Part shown: positions 16,438 to 26,041 of the stretch, in pieces | Layout: every line of letters begins with the position of its first letter | How positions within the stretch are numbered: the stretch's first letter is position 1 | Source of the DNA: an uncultured Haloferula sp. | GTDB lineage: Bacteria; Verrucomicrobiota; Verrucomicrobiae; Verrucomicrobiales; Akkermansiaceae | Assembly: GCA_946885645.1 (NCBI GenBank) | Contig: CAMPGU010000022.1 | Coordinates: forward strand, 1-26,041 | Direction of reading: 5' to 3' | Length of the DNA: 26,041 nucleotides | Made by a program: the position numbers and the translations under genes | The notes under the pieces: model-generated | Told to the model about the DNA's origin: nothing | Seen by the model: the letters and a program-made list of their open reading frames with translations, nothing else | Database searches by the model: none

Positions 16438-18747
16438 TCATTCGGCTTGCACACGGATGAAGGTCGCAGGTGCCATGGGTGGTGAGGACAGCGTGATGGG
16501 AATGGTTTCGACATCGCCATTGACCGTCGGAGCGCCCTCGGTGGCGCCGGTGTCTTCAGCCCAAGTCACGAGGTCGGTGGATGTCCAAATGCTGTAGGCC
16601 AGTCCGGTCATGCTTTGCAGGCGGCGGGTGTAGCTGAAGGTGCCGGCGGCCTTGTTGAGCGGGATGGTGATCGGGTTGATCGAGGACCCGCCGGTGGGAT
16701 CGAGGCCGAAGGCGTATTCCTCGTGATTGGTGAGGCCGTCGTTGTCGTCGTCATCGTTTTCGCCACCGGTCACGCCGTTGGCGGATTTCCAAGTGTCGTA
16801 GTCGGCGCCGATGACGAGTGTGAGTTCACCGGTGGCCTCGGAGAACGACCAATCGCCTTTGGCGTCGCTCATGGTCCAGACGCCGTCGTTGTCCAGGTCG
16901 TCGAAGCCGATGACCGAGAAGGTAGGATCGTCGAAGGACGAAGTCGGGTCGAGACCAGCAAGGTTGACCAGTGTCCAGATTCCGCCGGCCGTGCCGGTGA
17001 CGGCGGAGGTGTCGAGGGAGAAATCGCCCTTGATCGTTGCGATGCCGGAACCACTGACGGAATTGGAGGTGAAGTCCGACACAACGAACGTCAGTTGCCC
17101 GTCACCGGCGAGCTCCAGTGTGCCGTTGTCGATGGTGGTGTTGCCGGTGTAGGTGTTGATGCCCGCCAGCGTGATCGTTCCGGAGCCTTCCTTGACGAGG
17201 TTGCCGACGAACAGGGGATTATCCTCGGTGTTGGTGATGGAGCCGGAAAAGGTGCTGCTGCCATCCGCCACGCCGACGGTCAGGCTTTGGTAGCCGCCTC
17301 CGTTGTAGCCGGTACCGATGCTGCCGGAGCCGGTGATCTTGTTGACCCGGGCATTGGCCTCGACGGTTTTGAAGGTGGCTCCAGCTTCGACGTTGAGATC
17401 GGAAGAGTTTCCCGACCACACTTCGTTGGCATCCGAGCCGGCGACCAAGGTGCCTTCCCGCACGTCGATGAGCGCGCCGGACTCCAGCGCGAAGGTGGCG
17501 ATGCTTGCGGGCCAGATGAGGGTTTCAAAGCCGGTTTTGCGCAGCGTGCCGCCGCCGCTGAAGGTGGTCGCGGCACCGTTGAGAGTGCCAACAGCCGCGT
17601 TGAGTTCGAGCACCGCACCGGTGGCGATCACAAGAGATTCGGAGGAGTAGCCATTCTGATAGATCAGCGAGCCTTCGATGACCTCGGTAGTGCCCGATAC
17701 GGCGTTGCTTCCGGAAAGGATGAGTGTGCCGTTATTAGTCTTCTGCAGACCATTGCTACCCAGCAGGCTGGAGGCGATGGTCGCGGTCCGGCCCGATGCC
17801 ACCGAGATTTGTGGTGTTGCCAGCGAGCCCTGCAAAAGCAAGCTGCCTGTGCCCGCGGCGATCGTGTGATCCGCTCCGGAGAACTGCAGCGAACCGATCG
17901 AAAAAATGTTATTCATGGTGGCCGTGGCGGGGTTGGTGCCATTGAAAGTGGCCGTCCGGTCCGCACCTTGTGCAACGGTGGCATTCAACCAGTTCGCACT
18001 ATCACTCCAGTCTCCGTCTCCGCCCGTCCAGGTGCCGTGGTTCTGCGGGGTCGGGGGTAATTCCACTTCCACCACTTGGATGCCGGCGATACCGCCATTG
18101 CCCTCGGCAAAGACACTCAAACTCTGGCTGGTTCCCGTCAGATTGGTGAAACGGGCATAGGTGGCCGCCGCATTCGGAGTCAGATCGCTGGTCTCGGTTG
18201 CTTGGACGAACACAGCGTTGTCGCCACTGACCGCGTCGCTGCCATAGGTTTGGAAATAGAACGTGCTGGTGCCATCCGTCACGTGGCCTTCGCGGCCTGC
18301 TGTGTCGGCACTCAAATAGACGTAGATGTCGTATTTTGCATAGGGGATCTCGGCGAGGTTGACCGTCACGGGGTTGCCTCCGACCATATCCACGTAGCCT
18401 TTGAGTAGTCGTTTGTTGTGGGTTCCGTCCACGTCCTGGGGCGCGCCAGTCCAAAAGGGACCAAGGTGCCACTGGTTGGTACCGCTGAAATGGATGTCCA
18501 CCGCGGTGGCAACGCCCGAGTCGTCCTTCAGGTTAGTGGTGGGGTTGCCGACGGTGGGCGGGTTTGGAGTTGCGGGGTAGGAATTGTTCCAATTTGCGGC
18601 GGACACGACGCCAGCGAAAGAAGTCGGATCGGCGGGAACCGTGCCGTAATAATCCCAGTTGTAACTGATGACTCCTGCCTGGCCCGCGGCGCAGGTGAAG
18701 GCTAGGGCGATGACGGGGGGCAATACATTTCGGCGAGGGTTTTTCAT
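16438..18747 (-). CDS. Secreted autotransporter-type beta-strand repeat protein with ISYNWDYYGT domain
   Basis: Exported 769-residue protein. The frame is open far upstream, but the ATG at 18747 gives a signal peptide (MKNPRRNVLPPVIALAFTCA), so I use it. Domains in order: ISYNWDYYGT domain (about 25-215), a linker with HGTWTGGDGDWSDSANWLN, autotransporter-associated beta-strand repeats (about 250-560; for example NGTLILSGSNAVSGTTEVIE and NTYTGNTTIDNGTLELAG), a closing segment GGIWTLVNLAGLDP, and the C-terminal module YDTWKSANGV..DDDDNDGLTNHEEYAFGLDP (about 650-769). No autotransporter barrel and no PEP-CTERM tail is present. Such repeats form a beta-helix stalk on the surface in Verrucomicrobia and Planctomycetes. 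The role is unknown; adhesion or polysaccharide capture fits. It starts 142 bp downstream of the kinase gene. Confidence 0.85.
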   Translation of the reverse strand: MKNPRRNVLPPVIALAFTCAAGQAGVISYNWDYYGTVPADPTSFAGVVSAANWNNSYPATPNPPTVGNPTTNLKDDSGVATAVDIHFSGTNQWHLGPFWTGAPQDVDGTHNKRLLKGYVDMVGGNPVTVNLAEIPYAKYDIYVYLSADTAGREGHVTDGTSTFYFQTYGSDAVSGDNAVFVQATETSDLTPNAAATYARFTNLTGTSQSLSVFAEGNGGIAGIQVVEVELPPTPQNHGTWTGGDGDWSDSANWLNATVAQGADRTATFNGTNPATATMNNIFSIGSLQFSGADHTIAAGTGSLLLQGSLATPQISVASGRTATIASSLLGSNGLQKTNNGTLILSGSNAVSGTTEVIEGSLIYQNGYSSESLVIATGAVLELNAAVGTLNGAATTFSGGGTLRKTGFETLIWPASIATFALESGALIDVREGTLVAGSDANEVWSGNSSDLNVEAGATFKTVEANARVNKITGSGSIGTGYNGGGYQSLTVGVADGSSTFSGSITNTEDNPLFVGNLVKEGSGTITLAGINTYTGNTTIDNGTLELAGDGQLTFVVSDFTSNSVSGSGIATIKGDFSLDTSAVTGTAGGIWTLVNLAGLDPTSSFDDPTFSVIGFDDLDNDGVWTMSDAKGDWSFSEATGELTLVIGADYDTWKSANGVTGGENDDDDNDGLTNHEEYAFGLDPTGGSSINPITIPLNKAAGTFSYTRRLQSMTGLAYSIWTSTDLVTWAEDTGATEGAPTVNGDVETIPITLSSPPMAPATFIRVQAE
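16603..16689. repeat. 87-bp perfect repeat, copy 2 (in beta-strand-repeat protein module)
   Basis: This is identical to 12731-12817, in the same orientation and the same place in the C-terminal module. The two copies are 3.87 kb apart, so they could support recombination that would remove the PEP-CTERM gene between them. Confidence 0.85.
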
Positions 18748-18889
18748 GGTCGGCAGTGGTATAAATCGGAAGTGCGGACGTGCCTGGTTAAGGTTCGCGA
18801 CCGGACACATTCCCAAGGAGAAGGTGACCAGCGGGGAAAAACCCGACACGGCGATGGAAAATTTTTTCCACCCGGTCCAAACGGCGGAC

Positions 18890-21072
<2,183 letters not shown>

Positions 21073-21073
<1 letters not shown>

Positions 21074-21624
21074 CACGGGTCTTCCCGGGTGTTCTCCTGG
21101 CTCCGGATCATGGTCAGCAGGGTGGATTTGGCATAGGCCCACTGCCGCTCGACGGTGCGTTCGGTCACACCGAGGGATTCGGCCGCCTCGCGGTTGGTAA
21201 GTCCACCAAAGAACTTGAGGATCACCACGCGGGCGCATTCGGTATCCTGCTGTTCGAGCTTCTTCAGGCTTTCCTCGATGCGCAGCAGCCGGTCCTCGGG
21301 TGTTTCGCCGGTGGTTTCCGTCGCTCCGCGCTGCGATTGGAGTGCCGAGCAGCGGCGGCGTTTGCGGCGGGCGCTTTCCACCAGGATGCGGCGCATGGAC
21401 AAGGCGGCGGAGCGGAAGAAGTGCTCACGGTCGTTCCACTTGCGGTCGTCGCGCGCGCTCAGCTTAATCCACGCCTCGTGGACCAGCGCGGTAGGCTGAA
21501 GGGTCAGCCCGTCCGCCTCGCGGGCCATGCGGGCGGCAGCCAGACAGCGGAGTTCTTCATACACCTCTGGCACCCATCGGGAGGATCCCGAATCATGTGC
21601 CGAAGGCTGGAACATCTCGCTCAT
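21073..21624 (-). CDS. ECF sigma factor, TIGR02999 type
   Basis: RNA polymerase sigma factor of about 183 residues. Sigma region 2 covers the first half (ELRCLAAARMAREADGLTLQ, VHEAWIKLSARDDRKW, HFFRSAALSMRRILVESARR), and region 4 has the helix-turn-helix VILKFFGGLTNREAAESLGV followed by TERTVERQW. The LTLQPTALVHEAW segment is characteristic of the TIGR02999 group. I start at the ATG at 21624; a GTG at 21633 or an ATG at 21615 are alternatives. The stop overlaps the kinase start (TGATG), so the two proteins are made in a fixed ratio. No anti-sigma factor is encoded. Confidence 0.88.
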
Positions 21625-21639
21625 GGAGCCCACTATGGG

Positions 21640-22480
21640 GGGGATGCCCGCTGGATTTCAACCATGCAGAAGCCCCTCCCTGACTGCGGACGAACTGCCA
21701 CCCGGTCGGCCGCAGGCGGACGTCGTAGTCGGCGTGGTCCAGCGGTGGGCCGTCCGCGATCCAGCCGCCGCCGCTAATTGGGTCGATACTTTGCCAGCAG
21801 GAACGCTTCGGCGCGATGCGACCGCGTGCCTCATGGAACAATGGTCGCGCAAGTCCGATGGCACTGGCGGTCAGGCTGAGCGTGCTGGCATCGCGGGAAG
21901 CCTGCACGACCACGTGCGTCCGGCCGTTGAAGGGGTCGCGCGACCAGAACACGGGATCGGGTTTGCCGACGATGTCCACGTTTGTGGCCGCATACATGCC
22001 AGCCCTTTCCTCCGCCGTTCTTCACGCGGACGGCGAGGACATTGCGTTCGCCGAGCTTGAAGACGTTCGTGATGTCGTCGCTGCACGGATAGCAACAGCC
22101 CTCGTGACGGCGCACGAGCCAGACGTTGACCCAGACCGTCGCGTCGCGGAACACGCCGTCGATGCGCTTGTCGGCATCGGCCGTCGGCAGATCGAGTGAG
22201 CGGCGGTACCAGCCGATGCCCGTTGCTCAAACCCCGGCCCGAGTTTCTTGAATCGTGGTTCCGGCACATCCACGCCCAAATCGTGGGGAAGATCCGCCGT
22301 GCTCCGGGTCACGTCACTGAACAGGTTCTCCGATGCCGGACTCCCGCTCAGGCCGGCCTTGTCAAGGCGCAGCCTGGTGGGCCAGTTGTCGCTGAGGTAG
22401 GACTTCCAACCCGCATCCAACGAAAGACCTCGCGGGACGATTCCGCGGCCGGGAGGTTGGTGGCAAGGAAACCTCGGCAA
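21640..22480 (-). pseudogene. Frameshifted remnant of a GH2 beta-galactosidase-type gene
   Basis: Homology is spread over three frames on the minus strand. The first reads LSLDAGWKSYLSDNWPTRL and TADLPHDLGVDVPEPRF. A frameshift near 22220 leads to WYRRSLDLPTADADKRIDGV, RDATVWVNVWLVRRHEG and GERNVLAVRVKNGGGKG. Another shift near 21990 leads to DPFNGRTHVVVQASRDASTL. The first two blocks are the sugar-binding N-terminus of glycoside hydrolase family 2; the last resembles its C-terminal FNGxxxVxVQ region. The catalytic barrel is missing, so a large deletion occurred besides the frameshifts. It abuts the sigma factor gene, whose promoter must lie inside the remnant. Confidence 0.65.
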
Positions 22481-22673
22481 GCAGTAGCGGCTTCGCCGGA
22501 AAATCCGGCTAAACTAAGTGCCATTCCACTCCGGATAGGAAGACCCTCTTGGCGGTCAGTTCACAGGATGCCGCGCTCTCGGGTTTTGACTCATCGAATA
22601 AACATACGCCATCGCACTCCTCCTCGCTCTCGTTCTTCCATCCGCGCCGGACGAAGCCGAAAACGCCAAACTC

Positions 22674-23063
22674 ATGGAAGCTGTAAAGGTTGCCTTCGCC
22701 TCGTGCATGGCATGCCATGGTCCCGACAGAAAAGGCATTGCCGCCGGTCCCCGCAAGATGGTCCCTTCGCTCTCGGCCTCGCCGTTCGTCAATGGTGATC
22801 CCGCCGTTTTCGCCCTTGTCGTCCTCAAGGGAATCGCCAAGGAGAATCAGGATTTCCTCGGTATGATGGCACCTATGGAGGGAGGTGTTCCCACTGACGA
22901 CAAACTGGCGGCACTCCTGACCTACGTCCGCAATTCCTTCGATAACAAAGCGGATGTCGTGACTCCGGAAGACGCGAAGGAATTCCGTGAGCAGTGGAAG
23001 GATATCAGGGCACCCGTCAACCGGGCGAAGCTCAAGGAGCTGGAAGAAGCGGCCAAGAAGTAG
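22674..23063 (+). CDS. Small class I cytochrome c; signal peptide coding region lacks a start codon
   Basis: Single-heme c-type cytochrome with CMACH (heme attachment) and a candidate axial Met in GMMAPM. The ATG at 22674 opens a 129-residue frame that begins inside the mature protein. In the same frame, 22602-22673 encodes TYAIALLLALVLPSAPDEAE, an evident export signal, but it is preceded at once by TAA (22599) and contains no ATG, GTG or TTG. As written, the product could not be exported and matured. Either the gene was recently inactivated, a rare start codon is used (ATC at 22611), or the sequence contains an error. It ends 3 bp from the convergent response regulator gene. Intact homologues would serve as periplasmic electron carriers, possibly for the oxidase at 25047. 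Confidence 0.65.
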   Translation: MEAVKVAFASCMACHGPDRKGIAAGPRKMVPSLSASPFVNGDPAVFALVVLKGIAKENQDFLGMMAPMEGGVPTDDKLAALLTYVRNSFDNKADVVTPEDAKEFREQWKDIRAPVNRAKLKELEEAAKK

Positions 23064-23066
23064 CCC

Positions 23067-23597
23067 TCAACGGTTGGGCGCATACTTCTGAAGTTTGCGC
23101 TGGAGCGACCGCCGGTGCATGCCCAGTGCTTCGGCGGTGTGGCTGATGTTGCCATTATGATCGTGGAGCACCCGCTGGATGTGTTCCCACTCCAGTCGCT
23201 CCAGCGAAGGAACCGTTTGGGACCCTTCGCTGGAAGCTACTGCTTTTCCCGAAAGCACGGCGAGGATCTGGTCCGCGTCCGCAGGCTTGGTAAGGTAGTC
23301 TGTTGCTCCGGCCCTGACCGCCTCAATGGCGTTGGCGATGCTTCCATAGCCGGTCAGCATCACTGCCTTTACTGCGGGGTAATAACCCATCAGAGCCTTG
23401 AGGCATTCCAGTCCACCCATTCCCGGCATCCGCAGATCGATTACGGCCGCAGTCGGATTGAAATCCCGCGCCATTTCAATCGCCCTGTCGCCGTCGCCCG
23501 CCACGGCAACTTCATGACCCCCCATGCGGAAAGATCGCGCCAGCCGGTCCCGGTAAATGGTATCGTCATCCACGATCAGTATTCGGAAAGCGTTCAT
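23067..23597 (-). CDS. regA: RegA/PrrA/ActR-type redox response regulator
   Basis: Cytosolic DNA-binding response regulator of 176 residues. The receiver domain has the acidic pair (Asp11/Asp12), phosphorylation site Asp54 in AVIDLRMPG, and Lys104 in LTKPAD. The Fis-type helix-turn-helix near residues 136-172 (HIQRVLHDHNGNISHTAEAL, then GMHRRSLQRKLQKYAP) is the hallmark of RegA/PrrA regulators, which control respiration and other energy pathways in proteobacteria. Its start overlaps the histidine kinase stop by 4 bp (ATGA). With the divergent bd-like oxidase about 1.4 kb away, control of terminal oxidase expression is a likely but unproven role. Confidence 0.9.
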   Translation of the reverse strand: MNAFRILIVDDDTIYRDRLARSFRMGGHEVAVAGDGDRAIEMARDFNPTAAVIDLRMPGMGGLECLKALMGYYPAVKAVMLTGYGSIANAIEAVRAGATDYLTKPADADQILAVLSGKAVASSEGSQTVPSLERLEWEHIQRVLHDHNGNISHTAEALGMHRRSLQRKLQKYAPNR

Positions 23598-24826
23598 TGC
23601 ATGGTGATCGGTTCGGGTTGAAGAGGGAGGATCAGGGTGGCACAGGTGCCGCCACCGGCATTCGGATAAAGAGTGCAGGAGCCGCCAAGGTTGGCGGTGA
23701 GGGTTTGAACCAGAAAAAGCCCGAGCCCCATTCCCGACTCATCCTTTTTTGTCGTGTAGTAGGGTTGGCCGATACGGCGACGCTCCGCATCGGTGATTCC
23801 GCGCCCGATGTCGATCACTTGGAAGATGAGATCATGGTTGGTTCCGATCCTGGCATTGACCGTGACCTTCCCTCCCAAAGTATCGGCTTCACAGGCGTTC
23901 TCGATCAGGACCACCAGCGATTGCAACACTGCCTGAACCGAAGTGGTGACACGACGCCCTTCCGTAAGGTCGGAAACAACGAGCCGCTCAAAAGCCTTGG
24001 AGGGAAGGAACTCCTTCAGACGGCCGGCCAATTCTTCAATCGTGCATTGCTGCAATGCCTCGCCCGTTGCCCGTGTGGAATCCCGGTCCAACCTTCTGAG
24101 GATCGCCCGGCAACGATCCACTTCGCTCCGGATCAGTTTTGCGTCCTCTTGCACGTGAGGATCTGCCCCCGAGCGCTCAAGCTCGCGGATCAGATCCTTG
24201 CTTGCCACAGCGATGGTTCCCAGCGGCGATCCGAGTTCATGCGCTACGCCAGCCGCGAGGGTGGCGAGAGATTGAAAGCGGTTGGCATCGATGATCCGCT
24301 TCCCGGCTTCGGACAGGGACTGGTCCCGCGCCTTCAGGCTTGCGTTCATGCGGTAGAGGAAGAACGCGATGCATCCTCCGATCATTACCAGCGAGAGGAT
24401 CCACGCTCCGAGGAACAACGGATAAACAAGGCGACCTTGGGCGACGATGGAATCTCTTCCGTGGAACGGGACGTGGCTGAATGAAATCAGGAGCACTGCC
24501 GACAGGCTGACGCAAAGGACTACGATCAGTGCTCTCGCCGAGAGTGTCATCGCACCTACGGCGATCAACAGGAGATAGAAGCCGACGAAGGGATTGTGGA
24601 TGCCGCCGGTGAAATACAGCATCAATGTCAGCAACAGGAGATCGATGACGATGACCATTCCAAGCCGCCTGGCTGTCTTGCGGGGCGACCAGTCGGAGGA
24701 GTCCTGGAACCAATGGTTGGAGAATACGGTTGCCATCAGCACCCCGATCAGGGCGGCCCAAGGAAGCTCCAGTCCGAAGTAGAAATGCGCGGCAAGGATA
24801 CTTGCCGCCTGACCACATGCAGCCAC
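23594..24826 (-). CDS. regB: RegB/PrrB-type redox-sensing histidine kinase
   Basis: Inner-membrane sensor kinase with several transmembrane helices, the quinone-sensing motif GGIHNPF (residues 74-80, family pattern GGxxNPF), an H-box with phosphorylated His196 in AAGVAHELGSPLGT, Cys239 in VDRCRAILRRL (about where RegB has its redox-active Cys), and an ATPase domain with N-, G1- and G2-boxes (ENACEA, DIGRGI, GMGLGLFL). The only canonical start is the GTG at 24826, giving 410 residues, but homology-like sequence (SLRWFLRLRWVAACGQ) continues upstream in frame to about 24917 without an ATG, GTG or TTG, so the true N-terminus may use a rare codon such as ATT. Overlaps regA by 4 bp. Confidence 0.88.
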   Translation of the reverse strand: MAACGQAASILAAHFYFGLELPWAALIGVLMATVFSNHWFQDSSDWSPRKTARRLGMVIVIDLLLLTLMLYFTGGIHNPFVGFYLLLIAVGAMTLSARALIVVLCVSLSAVLLISFSHVPFHGRDSIVAQGRLVYPLFLGAWILSLVMIGGCIAFFLYRMNASLKARDQSLSEAGKRIIDANRFQSLATLAAGVAHELGSPLGTIAVASKDLIRELERSGADPHVQEDAKLIRSEVDRCRAILRRLDRDSTRATGEALQQCTIEELAGRLKEFLPSKAFERLVVSDLTEGRRVTTSVQAVLQSLVVLIENACEADTLGGKVTVNARIGTNHDLIFQVIDIGRGITDAERRRIGQPYYTTKKDESGMGLGLFLVQTLTANLGGSCTLYPNAGGGTCATLILPLQPEPITMQ

Positions 24827-25036
24827 CCATCGCAGTCGCAGGAACCAGCGGAGCGAAATCGCGGAAACAGATGGCGGTGGGTCGGCTTCGATGGGAAACG
24901 CTATGTCCGAAATCGTTTTCAGGCACGCCCGAAACGCGCTGAAGAAACGCGACCGATTGTCGCAGAGCCAACGCAGCTACGAGGTTTGTGCGAGCTGCGG
25001 CATTCGGTCACATTCACGAATTCGACGGAGAGCCGT

Positions 25037-25044
25037 AGGAGGGG
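25037..25044 (+). promoter_or_regulatory. Strong ribosome binding site for the bd-like oxidase gene
   Basis: AGGAGGGG lies just upstream of the ATG at 25047. Most genes in the window lack such a site; here it fixes the start and suggests efficient translation. Confidence 0.7.
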
Positions 25045-25046
25045 CC

Positions 25047-26041
25047 ATGGACTTTCCTCCTTACTACCTCGATCACATCGCCGGGGGCCGGTTGATCATC
25101 GGATTGATCGCATCGATCCACGTCCTGATCAACCACCCGCTTGCGGTGGGCGCTTATCCGATCCTCACCTTCATGGAATGGTGGGCACACAAGCACAACC
25201 GCCCGGACATTGACCGGCTGGCCTACCGCATCGCCTTCGTCGTCTTTCTCGTCACCACGACGATCGGTGCGATGACCGGAGTCGGCATCTGGCTCTCGAC
25301 CTCGCTGTTCGCTCCCTTCGGCATCGGAAGCTTGTTGCGGGTGTTTTTCTTCGGCTGGTTTGCCGAGTGGCTCGTCTTCATCTCGGAAGTCTGCCTGATC
25401 ATGTGGTGGTTCCTGAGCTGGAAGAAATCGGACACGCCGGAAAAGAAGCGCAAGCACATCAAGATCGGCATCGCGCTCAGCATCATGTCCTGGATCACGA
25501 TGGCGCTCATTGTCGCCGTACTCGGCTTCATGATGAACACCGGGGAATGGAGCCAAAGCCGCGCCTTCATCGACGCGATGACCGCTCCGCTGTATCTGCC
25601 TCAACTCGGCTTCCGCACCGCCTTCGCGTTCATGACCGGAGCAGTCTTCGTCTGGTTCTGCACCGCTTTCTTCACGAAGGACAATCCGTCAGCCCGATAT
25701 TGGGTGATCGAGAAGCTTTCGCATGTCACCATGGTTTCGCTGATCTTCGTGTTCTTCTTCGGCGTGTGGTACTGGTTCCGGATTCCGGAAGCCATGCGGG
25801 CGAACCAAGCGGTGGCATTGCTGTCGCAGGGATTCAGCAACTGGCAGGGCAAGTTCCATTCGCTGCTCAGTTGGACCGTTGCTGCATTCCTCTTGATCGC
25901 CATCGGGGGACTGGTGATTCCCAGGCTGATCCCGCGCTGGGCGCTCTTGATTCCCACGTTCATGGGAATCTGGCTGCTTGGCCATTTCGAACGGGCGCGG
26001 GAATTCATGCGCAAGCCGTGGGTCATCGGGGAATACATGTA
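25047..26041 (+). CDS. Cytochrome bd-type ubiquinol oxidase subunit I-like protein (3' end outside window)
   Basis: Integral membrane protein; the first 331 codons are present and the frame runs past the window end. Many hydrophobic helices are visible. Candidate heme ligands include His25 in IASIHVLINH, and the FFGWFAEWLVFISE segment places two acidic residues eight positions apart, as in bd oxidase subunit I. The later segment REFMRKPWVIGEYM matches the conserved REPWVIG of that family. The proline-rich and compact layout resembles bd-like families found in bacteria outside the Proteobacteria (the OR-N type), so substrate may be quinol or another donor. It is divergent from regB with 220 bp between the starts, and the small cytochrome c nearby could be a partner. 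A possible second subunit lies beyond the window. Confidence 0.8.
   Translation, partial: MDFPPYYLDHIAGGRLIIGLIASIHVLINHPLAVGAYPILTFMEWWAHKHNRPDIDRLAYRIAFVVFLVTTTIGAMTGVGIWLSTSLFAPFGIGSLLRVFFFGWFAEWLVFISEVCLIMWWFLSWKKSDTPEKKRKHIKIGIALSIMSWITMALIVAVLGFMMNTGEWSQSRAFIDAMTAPLYLPQLGFRTAFAFMTGAVFVWFCTAFFTKDNPSARYWVIEKLSHVTMVSLIFVFFFGVWYWFRIPEAMRANQAVALLSQGFSNWQGKFHSLLSWTVAAFLLIAIGGLVIPRLIPRWALLIPTFMGIWLLGHFERAREFMRKPWVIGEYM

Noticed and set aside
16615..18060. Long open frame on the plus strand (481 codons)
   Set aside because: Antisense to the beta-strand-repeat gene; the translation is low-complexity Gly/Ala/Val/Asp without a domain.
21074..21238. Upstream extension of the kinase frame
   Set aside because: It overlaps the sigma factor region 4 in another frame; the ATG at 21073 with TGATG coupling is the better start.
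22495..22509. Hairpin GCCGGA-AAA-TCCGGC
   Set aside because: Short stem without a T-run, between a pseudogene and the cytochrome; no function can be argued.
24040..24060. GCATTG..CAATGC inverted repeat resembling the zinc-box half-sites
   Set aside because: It is inside the regB coding region and lacks the spacing of the palindrome at 1118-1136.

Overview
The window looks like a GC-rich chromosome segment from a verrucomicrobial bacterium, probably a Luteolibacter/Haloferula-type member of the Verrucomicrobiales. The evidence is two PEP-CTERM sorting tails (VPEPS.. + hydrophobic stretch + RRRR), a verrucomicrobial C-terminal module (YDTWKSANGV..DDDDxDGLTNHEEYAFGLDP), autotransporter-associated beta-strand repeats, an ECF sigma factor paired with a Ser/Thr kinase, and few Shine-Dalgarno sites. 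The genus is inference. No rRNA, tRNA, CRISPR array or intact mobile element was found.

Region 1 (1-11916) reads as one zinc-acquisition island. A ZnuD-like TonB receptor (minus strand, cut by the window edge) is divergent from a secreted choice-of-anchor M protein, and a 19-bp Fur/Zur-type palindrome lies between them. A second anchor-M protein with a PEP-CTERM tail follows. After an 840-bp stretch without a convincing gene comes a tightly overlapping plus-strand operon: COG0523 GTPase, WD40 protein, ZnuA-like lipoprotein, ZnuC-like ATPase, ZnuB-like permease, NTF2-like protein and a second COG0523 GTPase. A third COG0523 GTPase follows 57 bp later. Together these could move zinc from the outer membrane through the periplasm to cytosolic metallochaperones. 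The most unusual points are the Cys-to-Ser replacement of the CxCC metal motif in the third GTPase, and surface anchor-M proteins (best known from Gram-positive metal-transport loci) re-tooled with Gram-negative sorting tails.

Region 2 (11917-12566) holds debris: a Cys-rich motif relic and a fragment of a GH2 beta-galactosidase-type gene.

Region 3 (12566-21633, all minus strand) holds an ECF sigma factor and a membrane Ser/Thr kinase joined by a TGATG overlap, then three secreted proteins that share a paralogous ~190-residue domain starting ISYNWDYYGT. These are a beta-strand-repeat protein, a small PEP-CTERM protein and a GH97 glycoside hydrolase. Two of them also share an almost identical C-terminal module at DNA level. 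A frameshifted GH2 remnant (21640-22480) lies on the far side of this block.

Region 4 (22600-26041) is respiratory. It has a small c-type cytochrome whose signal peptide lacks a usable start codon, a RegB/RegA redox-sensing two-component system on the minus strand, and a divergent cytochrome bd-like oxidase subunit I that runs off the window.
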